Part shown: one piece after another, positions 1 through 6,068 of the stretch
Layout of the letters: each line of letters opens with the position of its first letter
Numbering within the stretch: the first letter of the stretch is position 1
DNA from: Anaerolineaceae bacterium
GTDB taxonomy: Bacteria > Chloroflexota > Anaerolineae > Anaerolineales > Anaerolineaceae
Assembly (NCBI GenBank): GCA_014860845.1
Contig: JACZIY010000743.1
Location: 1 to 7,390, forward strand
Length of the DNA stretch: 7,390 nt
Direction of reading: 5' to 3'
Translations under genes and position numbers: made by a program
The notes under the pieces: generated by a model
Seen by the model: only the letters and a program-made list of their open reading frames with translations
Databases searched by the model: none
What the model was told of the DNA's origin: nothing

Positions 1-1490
1 CTTCTTTTACCAATATTTTTTGGTTAAGAATATTATTTACTTTTATCATTTCATTTTCTTTGGTTTATTCAATTTCTGATCATTTTCCTGCACAACAAAT
101 CAAAAGTAAAACGACTCTCGATACATTTACTTCTCATTTAGGTCAACGCATTCCAGCGATCATGCAAGCTTACGATATTCCTGGTGTGAACATCGCAATC
201 ATACAAAATGGTGAAATTGTCTGGCTGAGCACTTTTGGTCAGGCAGATCTCGAAACCAATAGGGAAATGACGATTGATACCTATATGCGCGTTCAATCGA
301 TTTCTAAATCTGTTACAGCCTGGGGAGCCCTAAAATTAGTTGAACAAGGAAAGATCGATTTAGATATTCCCGTGAAAGATTATCTCAATAACTGGCAATT
401 CCCTGAAAATCAATTCTCGACCGATCTGATTACAACCAGACAGCTACTTACGCATACTTCAGGTATGCCAATTGGTGATTTTTATAATTTTTACTCCCCC
501 GAAGAGATTATCCCTTCTCTTGAAGAAAGTCTGTTTACAGAAGCAAAATTAATTCAGGAGCCAGGTAAATCTTTCTCTTATTCCAACACTGGTTATAACT
601 TGCTGGAATTATTGATTGAGGAAGTAACCGGACAGGATTTTGCTGATTATATGGATCAAGAGATCCTGCAACCACTGGGTATGCAGCATTCCAGTTTTGA
701 GTGGAGTCCTCAATGGAATCCACCTGTGCCAACTGGTTATGACTTGAGTGGAAATCCGATCCCTGTTTATGTATATCCTGAGAAAGCCTCTGGTGGTTTA
801 TTTTCAACGGTGGAGGATATAGCTAAATATGTCATTGCCAGCATGTCGGAATTTTCCTCAAGCCAATCGGTAATAACGACTGAAGGTATCCATTCTATGC
901 ATTCTATATGGGTAAATCGGATCGGAGAATATAATCTCGTATTCGATGGATATGGTTTTGGGCATTATGTTGAGACCTTGTCCGATGGTAGGACAGCGAT
1001 TTCTCATGGTGGTCAGGGCACAGGATGGATGACTCATTACCACGCTGTTCCTAATACAGGAGATGGTATTGTCATTCTGACCAACAGCCAACGTAGCTGG
1101 CCCATGATCGCTTATCTGCTGACAGACTGGGCAGAATGGAGCGGATTACCAGCACTCGGGATGAGCAGGATCATACTGGGGAATAATATGTTATGGGGTT
1201 TTACGGGATTTCTATGGTTTGCGATCATCTGGGAACTGTGGAATCTAGTAAGCCTACTAGCTTCCAGTAAGAAATCAAAGATTTATTTAACAAAAAAATC
1301 AATACCAGAACGAGTTTTTCGAATGGGTCTGTCCATCATCATTTTTTCCGGTCTCATTTGGAGCATCAGCCAGGATTATTTGTTTATTACCTCAGTTTTC
1401 CCAATGTCTGCTGAGTGGGCAGGGAAGTCCTTATTGATATTTGCTATTACACTTTTTATTTCCGCTTTCATATCAGGGTTGCCTGACTAA
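1..1490 (+). CDS. Secreted/membrane serine hydrolase, beta-lactamase-related family (PF00144-like), 5' end outside window
   Basis: This is a serine hydrolase of the class C beta-lactamase/D-Ala-D-Ala carboxypeptidase/esterase superfamily. Counting from a TTG at 60, S80-I-S-K83 is the nucleophile SxxK motif, Y174-S-N176 is the YxN motif, and H316-G-G318 takes the place of KTG. HGG in that position is common in the non-lactamase members. The hydrolase domain covers about residues 25-345. Three hydrophobic segments follow (about 377-400, 422-440 and 456-473), a C-terminal membrane module seen in some bacterial members. The TTG at 60 is probably not the true start. The frame stays open to base 3 and translates to a hydrophobic run (ILFTFIISFSLVYSI) that looks like a signal peptide core, so the CDS is partial at its 5' end. 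The stop is TAA at 1488-1490. The substrate is unknown: peptide, ester or lactam are all possible. The family call is strong and the specific function is not. Confidence 0.9.
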   Translation, partial: SFTNIFWLRILFTFIISFSLVYSISDHFPAQQIKSKTTLDTFTSHLGQRIPAIMQAYDIPGVNIAIIQNGEIVWLSTFGQADLETNREMTIDTYMRVQSISKSVTAWGALKLVEQGKIDLDIPVKDYLNNWQFPENQFSTDLITTRQLLTHTSGMPIGDFYNFYSPEEIIPSLEESLFTEAKLIQEPGKSFSYSNTGYNLLELLIEEVTGQDFADYMDQEILQPLGMQHSSFEWSPQWNPPVPTGYDLSGNPIPVYVYPEKASGGLFSTVEDIAKYVIASMSEFSSSQSVITTEGIHSMHSIWVNRIGEYNLVFDGYGFGHYVETLSDGRTAISHGGQGTGWMTHYHAVPNTGDGIVILTNSQRSWPMIAYLLTDWAEWSGLPALGMSRIILGNNMLWGFTGFLWFAIIWELWNLVSLLASSKKSKIYLTKKSIPERVFRMGLSIIIFSGLIWSISQDYLFITSVFPMSAEWAGKSLLIFAITLFISAFISGLPD

Positions 1491-1546
1491 CCCTTTCATC
1501 CATAAAGGGTTCATGGTCATAAAGTGTTTTTATCTGTTTATGGACC
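1489..1546 (+). terminator. Two hairpins after the serine hydrolase gene, possible terminator
   Basis: A perfect 8-bp inverted repeat, AACCCTTT (1489-1496) and AAAGGGTT (1504-1511) with a 7-nt loop, overlaps the TAA stop of the hydrolase. A second arm pair, GGTCATAAA (1515-1523) and TTTATGGACC (1537-1546), pairs with one bulged G and carries a five-T run in its loop. No T-tract directly follows either stem, so this is not a classic intrinsic terminator. It may act as a transcript 3'-end structure. Confidence 0.35.
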
Positions 1547-1558
1547 TGTCCAACTGGC

Positions 1559-1589
1559 TGACCGATTATTCATTCCATTGACCGAATAT
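1559..1589. repeat. Short direct repeat TGACCGAWTAT, 20-bp offset
   Basis: TGACCGATTAT (1559-1569) and TGACCGAATAT (1579-1589) match at 10 of 11 positions. Their starts are exactly 20 bp apart, close to two helical turns. They lie about 95-120 bp upstream of the receiver gene. Such spacing is typical of tandem binding sites for a dimeric regulator, but chance is not excluded. Confidence 0.35.
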
Positions 1590-1617
1590 AAATAATCATT
1601 TCACACGGTGCGAATTT

Positions 1618-1636
1618 TATACTGTCTATTTATACT
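1618..1636 (+). promoter_or_regulatory. Possible -10 elements for the receiver gene
   Basis: TATACT occurs twice, at 1618-1623 and 1631-1636, and each matches 5 of 6 bases of TATAAT. Both lie 46-64 bp ahead of the start codon. I could not find a convincing -35 at 16-18 bp from either one. A promoter is expected here because the previous gene ends in hairpins 190 bp upstream, but the exact element is uncertain. Confidence 0.25.
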
Positions 1637-1681
1637 CAATTGCAAGAAAGATAATTTTTTTGAAAAAATGAGGATGCACTG

Positions 1682-2068
1682 ATGAATATATTAATATCAG
1701 ATTCAAACGAAGAGGTAATTTCTGCATTACGGTTGGTTTTGGAACAGAAACATGGGTATACCATTTCTGGGGAAGCCAAAGATCTCATCAGTTTATTCTC
1801 GAGTATCACCCAACACTGCCCGGATGCTATTATTCTGGACGTTGACATACACGGTCTCAAACCTTTTAGGGGCGATTCGATCAGTGGTTTGGAAAAATTA
1901 TTAGATACCCTTCACCAAGTATGCCCTTCTATTTATGTGATTGCCCTCAGCAGTCAGCCTTATCTGGAACAGAATTGCCTTCAAGCCGGTGCAGATGCAT
2001 TCGCCTGCAAAAGCGACCCGCCGGATAAATTGTTAGGTCTTCTCGATGATCTTACAATCGAGAATTAA
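1682..2068 (+). CDS. Stand-alone response-regulator receiver domain protein
   Basis: This is a single CheY-like receiver domain of 128 residues with no DNA-binding or enzymatic output domain. D53 in ILDVD is the expected phosphoacceptor. S90 in ALSS is the conserved Ser/Thr, and K110 in FACKSD is the conserved lysine ahead of the last helix. The acidic pair near the N-terminus is only half kept: D7 is present but the next position, usually the Mg2+ ligand, is S8. The loop after D53 (about residues 56-69) is several residues longer than usual before the GLEKL helix. A Shine-Dalgarno GAGGA at 1670-1674 sits 7 nt before the ATG, which supports this start. No histidine kinase lies in the window. 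The protein probably acts by protein-protein contact or as a phosphorelay intermediate. It is convergent with the cytochrome operon, so co-transcription is excluded. Confidence 0.88.
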   Translation: MNILISDSNEEVISALRLVLEQKHGYTISGEAKDLISLFSSITQHCPDAIILDVDIHGLKPFRGDSISGLEKLLDTLHQVCPSIYVIALSSQPYLEQNCLQAGADAFACKSDPPDKLLGLLDDLTIEN

Positions 2069-2109
2069 CCTGAACTATCATAAATTAATTCTTCGAATCG
2101 AATATTCAG

Positions 2110-2143
2110 AAAAAAAATCTGATTTGGTCCTTGTTAAATCAGA
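2110..2143 (-). terminator. Intrinsic terminator of the five-gene minus-strand operon
   Basis: Read on the minus strand, TCTGATTT (2143-2136) and AAATCAGA (2125-2118) form a perfect 8-bp stem around a 10-nt loop. Eight T residues follow at once (complement of A2110-A2117). The stem begins inside the last codons, and the TAA stop (2136-2134) lies at the stem/loop border. The stem is AT-rich, so it may be a modest terminator, but geometry and strand fit the end of the operon. Confidence 0.7.
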
Positions 2144-2928
2144 ATCGCATAGTATATTGTCGCACCTATATGAATCAGTGCAACAATAAACAAAGTCAAC
2201 CCCAATGGAATGTGAATGGTATGCCAAAGAGAAAATAATTTCCGTGCTGCCGCAAGGTTATTGATTTGCCGTTGAACTTGTTCGTATTTCCGGCGTACAC
2301 GCAATAATTCCATTTTTTTTTGTTTTGCCGGGTTGTTTCTACTCAAATATGAAATAAGATCAGTCAACCCAGATTTTATATCCATCCAGAAGCGCATCAA
2401 GACATCCAATATTGATCCTGAATGAATATCGTACTTTTTAATTGGCACCGTTTGACCGGATTGATTAATGCTGGCTAATTCAATTTCCAATTGCCGGGCT
2501 GTCAATTCCATTTCCTGTAAACTGATTTCAGCTCCATTTGCATTTCTGGGGATAGCTGTGTAGATATAGCGACCAAAAAATCCGCTGAATACCATTAAGA
2601 ACGTCATCAAGCTTAATACACCAGCCAACCCATTAAATTGCCATCCAGGATGTAGTAAAACCATAAATGGACCAACAATCCCGGTAAAAATATGAAATTC
2701 CAGCCAACTCGACATTTTTCCCCAATTGGCGCCGCGTTTGCTGCGTTTTCGGATCGAGTACAGTGTTTCCGTCATCACCATCAAGAGGAAACCCAAAATC
2801 CCGATGCCATGCCCCCACAGACTGCTGGCGGAAGGAATTTCTCTGGTTGTTGTCTGAACTAAAAGGTAAAAAAAGGTAATCACAACCATGGCCAGCGCAG
2901 AATAGAGAAGTTCTTTGGCTTTAAGCAT
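2134..2928 (-). CDS. Five-helix membrane protein, putative b-type cytochrome subunit
   Basis: This 264-residue integral membrane protein has helices at about 8-25, 37-56, 76-93, 99-119 and 237-260. Histidines in or next to helices (H40, H79, H93, H236, H239, H253) could ligate one or two b haems. By the positive-inside rule the basic 60-71 loop is cytoplasmic, which puts H79 and H236/H239 towards the inner face and H40, H93 and H253 towards the outer face. Between helices 4 and 5 lies a long soluble region (about 120-232). It is rich in charged residues and has likely coiled-coil stretches near 136-156 and 203-230. The ATG overlaps the end of the oxidoreductase gene by 8 bp, so translation is probably coupled. 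The likely role is to move electrons between the cytoplasmic flavoprotein or quinones and the external cytochromes. I do not recognise a named family, and haem binding is inferred from histidine placement. Confidence 0.72.
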   Translation of the reverse strand: MLKAKELLYSALAMVVITFFYLLVQTTTREIPSASSLWGHGIGILGFLLMVMTETLYSIRKRSKRGANWGKMSSWLEFHIFTGIVGPFMVLLHPGWQFNGLAGVLSLMTFLMVFSGFFGRYIYTAIPRNANGAEISLQEMELTARQLEIELASINQSGQTVPIKKYDIHSGSILDVLMRFWMDIKSGLTDLISYLSRNNPAKQKKMELLRVRRKYEQVQRQINNLAAARKLFSLWHTIHIPLGLTLFIVALIHIGATIYYAILI

Positions 2929-4264
2929 GTACTGCTGTGTACTCCTTCCAGAATTGTGTCAAAATATCTTTAATTGTATTCGGTTGTGAAATTATTTGAT
3001 CATGGATGCTGTGAATATCGACTTTTTCCCGGATAATCTCCTGTAAAGGACGTGACAAAGTTTGGTCTCCCATGACGATTGCTCCGGTGATGGCCGTATG
3101 AGTCAGGTATAACCGGATACGGTTCGTCTCCTGGTACGTCTGTGCAACCACACCGACTGCCTCGCTGCGCCAGGTTTCACTATCACCACGCATGATACCG
3201 TTCACATCGGCGTCCCCACTCCCTGCCGGGGCCTTGGATTTTTCCTTGCCAACTTTGCCAATGATGGTAGTGACCAATCCCCCCAGTCGGGTTACGTTGA
3301 AAGAAAATTTCTTCTCGTATATGGTGTGCTCGCCTGTCATGTTCAGTCCTGCAACCCACCCCTGTTCAATCGCTGGTCGCCAGAGACTATCCAGGATATG
3401 TTCGCCACTCTGTTGGTCGAACACTTGCGCCACGTCCCCAGCTGCAAAAACATCTATGTGGCTGGTTTGCATGTATTCATCTACCAGTATCCCCCGGTCT
3501 GTATCCAACCCTGCCTCAACTGCCAATCGAGTCCGGGGTCTGATTCCAATTGCGAATGCCACGATATTACAATCAATATGGATCGGCGCTTGATTTTCAA
3601 CAGCATTAACGCCATTCACCTTTCCTTTACGCCCCACGATATCAACCAGGTCAGTGTGGTAATGGATCTGGATGCCGTCATGTTTCAGAAGATTTTCAAC
3701 TATTCTAGATTCAACTTCGTCCAGGACACTACTCCAATAACGGTCACCACGTAACAAATAGTGCACCCGGATGCCATTCGCTGCAAACCCCTCAACCAAT
3801 TCCAGGGCAGTAATACCACCACCGATAACAACGGCTGTGCGATTCTTTCTAACGTTTTTCAGGATTTGGTCAGCATCATCCATGTTGTCCAGTTTGACCA
3901 CGCCTTCCAGATCAACACCAGGAACTTTTGGCATGGAAGCAGATGCTCCTGTTGAAATCAATAATTTATCATATGGAATGCACACATTTTGATCCACAAT
4001 AATTTCATATAACTCCGGATGAATGGCTGTCACATTACGACTAATGATTTGTATTCTTAACTTCTTAAAATAGTCTTTGTTGAAAGGAAATAATTGGGAT
4101 TTAGGAACCTCGCCTGCCAGTAAATATGCCAGACCTGGCCTTGAATAATATCCATAAGGGTCATGGCTGAAGATTTGAATATGACCGTCTTGATCTTTCT
4201 TCCGAATGGATCCGGCTGCAGCAACACCGGCAGCACCGCTTCCTATAATTACATACTTTGTCAT
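2921..4264 (-). CDS. FAD-dependent NAD(P)H oxidoreductase (pyridine nucleotide-disulfide oxidoreductase fold)
   Basis: This 447-residue flavoprotein has two Rossmann motifs. G8-S-G10-A-A-G13 near the N-terminus binds FAD. VVIGGGITALE (about 145-155) binds NAD(P)H, with Ala at the third glycine position. The second FAD signature is VFAAGD (about 272-277). YYSRPGLAYLLAGE (39-52) resembles the nitrite-reductase NirB and rubredoxin/ferredoxin reductase branch. No CxxC redox disulfide is seen, so electrons should leave by flavin alone. No signal peptide is present, so it is cytoplasmic. The C-terminal region (about 316-447) is the interface-type domain of this superfamily, with an extra tail. An AGGA lies about 8 nt before the ATG. 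It follows the ferredoxin gene by 21 nt and overlaps the membrane subunit gene by 8 bp, so it probably exchanges electrons with both products. Quinone, ferredoxin or b-haem as partner is inference. Confidence 0.9.
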   Translation of the reverse strand: MTKYVIIGSGAAGVAAAGSIRKKDQDGHIQIFSHDPYGYYSRPGLAYLLAGEVPKSQLFPFNKDYFKKLRIQIISRNVTAIHPELYEIIVDQNVCIPYDKLLISTGASASMPKVPGVDLEGVVKLDNMDDADQILKNVRKNRTAVVIGGGITALELVEGFAANGIRVHYLLRGDRYWSSVLDEVESRIVENLLKHDGIQIHYHTDLVDIVGRKGKVNGVNAVENQAPIHIDCNIVAFAIGIRPRTRLAVEAGLDTDRGILVDEYMQTSHIDVFAAGDVAQVFDQQSGEHILDSLWRPAIEQGWVAGLNMTGEHTIYEKKFSFNVTRLGGLVTTIIGKVGKEKSKAPAGSGDADVNGIMRGDSETWRSEAVGVVAQTYQETNRIRLYLTHTAITGAIVMGDQTLSRPLQEIIREKVDIHSIHDQIISQPNTIKDILTQFWKEYTAVHA

Positions 4265-4285
4265 TGATAAAATCCTAATAAATTG

Positions 4286-4531
4286 TCAGATGTTCCTGTG
4301 CACGAACTGTAAGACACCTCTCGGGCAACGCCGCACACATTCTCCACAAGTCAGGCATTTATTTTCCTGTATAATGGCTCCTCTGAGTGCGTAAGAACGT
4401 ACATCAACATTTATAGGACAATTATAAGAACAAATACCACATTGCACACAGCGATTTTCATCCGGAAGGATATATCCTGCTGCCAGGGTATGTATTTTAT
4501 TTGTTGTATCTCTAAAAATATTACTAACCAT
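4286..4531 (-). CDS. Small 2x[4Fe-4S] ferredoxin
   Basis: This is a bacterial-type dicluster ferredoxin of about 81 residues. Counted from an in-frame TTG one codon upstream of the ATG, the cluster cysteines are C29-xx-C32-xx-C35-xxx-C39-P and C60-xx-C63-xx-C66-xxx-C70-P, the classic spacing for two [4Fe-4S] clusters. The 20 residues between the motifs are longer than in minimal clostridial ferredoxins. I chose ATG at 4531-4529 over the adjacent TTG at 4534 because GGAAGAG lies 8 nt ahead of the ATG. No signal peptide or Tat motif is visible, so it should be cytoplasmic. It sits 19 nt after the 14-haem cytochrome gene and 21 nt before the flavoprotein gene. It is a likely electron shuttle or small subunit for that flavoprotein. 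Confidence 0.92.
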   Translation of the reverse strand: MVSNIFRDTTNKIHTLAAGYILPDENRCVQCGICSYNCPINVDVRSYALRGAIIQENKCLTCGECVRRCPRGVLQFVHRNI

Positions 4532-4550
4532 CAATTATGCTCTTCCGATC

Positions 4551-6044
4551 CTAATCATTTTTACCATTCGGATGGCAATTAAGACAACGGGATGCATAAT
4601 CTGTTATGCCTTTTTCCAAATGTTTTGAATCCATTTCAGATTTATCGTGGCAGGTGAAACATGAGAAGCTACTTCCGCCTGAGGGATGGCATTTGGCACA
4701 TTGTCCATTCGCATTTCCATGATTCATGGGGAAAGAATGATTAAAAGTCGCACCTTGCCATGAGCTTGTGTTATGGCAACTGGAACATTGTCCTTCGAAA
4801 TGGTTGGCTGGTCTGTTCCCTGAGTGACAACTCTGGCAGTCTGTAGCGCCAGCCACTGCATGATTAAAGGTCGCCGGTCTCCAGGCACTTGTGCTATGAC
4901 AAGCCGAACATTGCCCTGAGAAATGGTTAGCTGGTTTGTTTCCTGAGTGACAGCTCTGGCAATCCGTAGCGCCAGCAGCAGCATGATTAAAGCTGGCTGG
5001 TAACCAGGCATTTGCACTGTGACAGGCGGAACACTGACCATTAAAATGATTGGCTGGTTTGCTGTTAATATGGCAGCTCTGGCAATCGGTTGCGCCAGCA
5101 ACCTGATGGTCAAATGTAGCTGGAAGCCAACCACCGGTTCCATGGCAGGCTGAACATTGTCCAGGGTAATGGCTCTCTGGTTTATTTCTTAAGTGACAAC
5201 TCTGGCAATCTACCGCAATAGCGAGCGTGTGGTCAAACTGAGCCGGTGTCCAACCATCTGCCGTATGGCATAAACTACACAATTCCAGGTAATGGGGTTG
5301 CGGAACTACATCTAAATGACACGCGATACATTCTTTGGGTATACCCGCATAGGTCATTCCGGAATGACATCCTTCACATGTTAATGTAGCATGCTGCCCG
5401 GTAAGTGGGAAAAATTGATGATTTGCTCCATTGCTGCCGGGTAAGAAGGGCACCTTATGAGGTTTTATTTGGGTTCGGGAAATCAGCTGGGAAGCTTCAG
5501 GTGATCCTGCTTTTGGTCCTGCAGTTTCAGGTTGAGTTGAGAGTGTCAATAAACCACCCAATGGATGGACCGCATCCATCGAAACCGTTAACAGCTGATC
5601 AATTTGATTTTGAGTGTTTAGAAATTCTTCAGGATACATTTCTTGAATATAGGTATACCGGAGCATTTCATCATTGACCATTCCCAGAATCTTAACAAAC
5701 TGGTTGCGTAAATTTTCATCTTTATTATTGTCCAATAACTCGAATTCGTTTAACACATGCTGCAGCTCAACCCAGGCAGCATTTATTCTTGGAATTTCTT
5801 CCGGAGTCCCATAAACGTTGCTCATATCCCGCACTCTTTTTTCCATCAATTTCAATTCATAACCGGCCGAATCGGTTGCAGATGGGTAAAAAATTAATAA
5901 CGAGTGCTCCAATTTGTTTTGAATGGGAAATAACCTGCCTTCCGCATGGATCGGGGCAATTTCTATAAATGCAAGTACCGCTGCGCTTGAGGCAGATAAG
6001 GTCACCAGAATAATAATCGTTATAGCAATTAGGATTCTTTTCAT
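4551..6044 (-). CDS. Membrane-anchored 14-haem c-type cytochrome with four tandem repeats
   Basis: This 497-residue multihaem cytochrome has 14 CxxCH sites, with first cysteines at 223, 239, 256, 280, 297, 321, 338, 362, 379, 403, 420, 449, 462 and 487. Residues 4-28 form an N-terminal hydrophobic helix (signal anchor or uncleaved signal). A haem-free, mostly helical region spans about 35-200. Then come a three-haem module (212-270), four 41-residue repeats (270-433) and a three-haem C-terminal module (438-497). It should lie outside the cytoplasmic membrane, where CxxCH haem attachment takes place. AAGGGA lies 8 nt before the ATG. It is the second operon gene, 24 nt after the 15-haem gene, and shares its terminal modules with that protein. 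The likely role is long-range electron transfer. It resembles cytochrome c3/c7-type families; no catalytic site such as that of NrfA is seen. Confidence 0.93.
   Translation of the reverse strand: MKRILIAITIIILVTLSASSAAVLAFIEIAPIHAEGRLFPIQNKLEHSLLIFYPSATDSAGYELKLMEKRVRDMSNVYGTPEEIPRINAAWVELQHVLNEFELLDNNKDENLRNQFVKILGMVNDEMLRYTYIQEMYPEEFLNTQNQIDQLLTVSMDAVHPLGGLLTLSTQPETAGPKAGSPEASQLISRTQIKPHKVPFLPGSNGANHQFFPLTGQHATLTCEGCHSGMTYAGIPKECIACHLDVVPQPHYLELCSLCHTADGWTPAQFDHTLAIAVDCQSCHLRNKPESHYPGQCSACHGTGGWLPATFDHQVAGATDCQSCHINSKPANHFNGQCSACHSANAWLPASFNHAAAGATDCQSCHSGNKPANHFSGQCSACHSTSAWRPATFNHAVAGATDCQSCHSGNRPANHFEGQCSSCHNTSSWQGATFNHSFPMNHGNANGQCAKCHPSGGSSFSCFTCHDKSEMDSKHLEKGITDYASRCLNCHPNGKND
4746..5237 (-). 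repeat. Four tandem 123-bp (41-residue) dihaem repeats inside the 14-haem cytochrome
   Basis: Residues 270-310, 311-351, 352-392 and 393-433 are four in-register units of exactly 41 residues. Each has the plan F[DN]H, then CQSCH, then [SN]H[YF], then CSxCH, then a tryptophan. Each unit therefore holds two CxxCH sites plus two extra histidines, the right number for bis-His ligation of both haems. Units 3 and 4 differ at 8 of 41 residues and, by my hand count, at 26 of 123 bases, so the array is not a very recent copy. Confidence 0.92.
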
Positions 6045-6068
6045 AACAGCAATCCCTTCTCAAACTGA

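Noticed and set aside
535..1091. Minus-strand open frames opposite the serine hydrolase
   Set aside because: The plus strand has all catalytic motifs of a hydrolase over the same bases; the antisense products resemble nothing.
2106..2122. Small hairpin TCAGA/TCTGA with an A7 loop in the convergent gap
   Set aside because: The stem is only 5 bp, and its right arm and A-tract are better explained as parts of the 8-bp stem and T8 tract of the operon terminator on the other strand.
3192..3992. Several plus-strand open frames of 64-142 codons opposite the oxidoreductase gene
   Set aside because: They are antisense to a well-supported FAD/NAD(P)H oxidoreductase, overlap one another and show no domain or plausible start signals.
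4724..5143. Second long minus-strand frame across the haem repeats
   Set aside because: It lies in another frame of the 14-haem cytochrome gene and is kept open by the repeat structure; it has no recognisable motifs or ribosome binding site.
4746..5237. Regular 123-bp repeats that could be mistaken for a CRISPR or satellite array
   Set aside because: The repeats are in frame, encode CxxCH haem motifs, have no unique spacers, and diverge in a codon-aware way.
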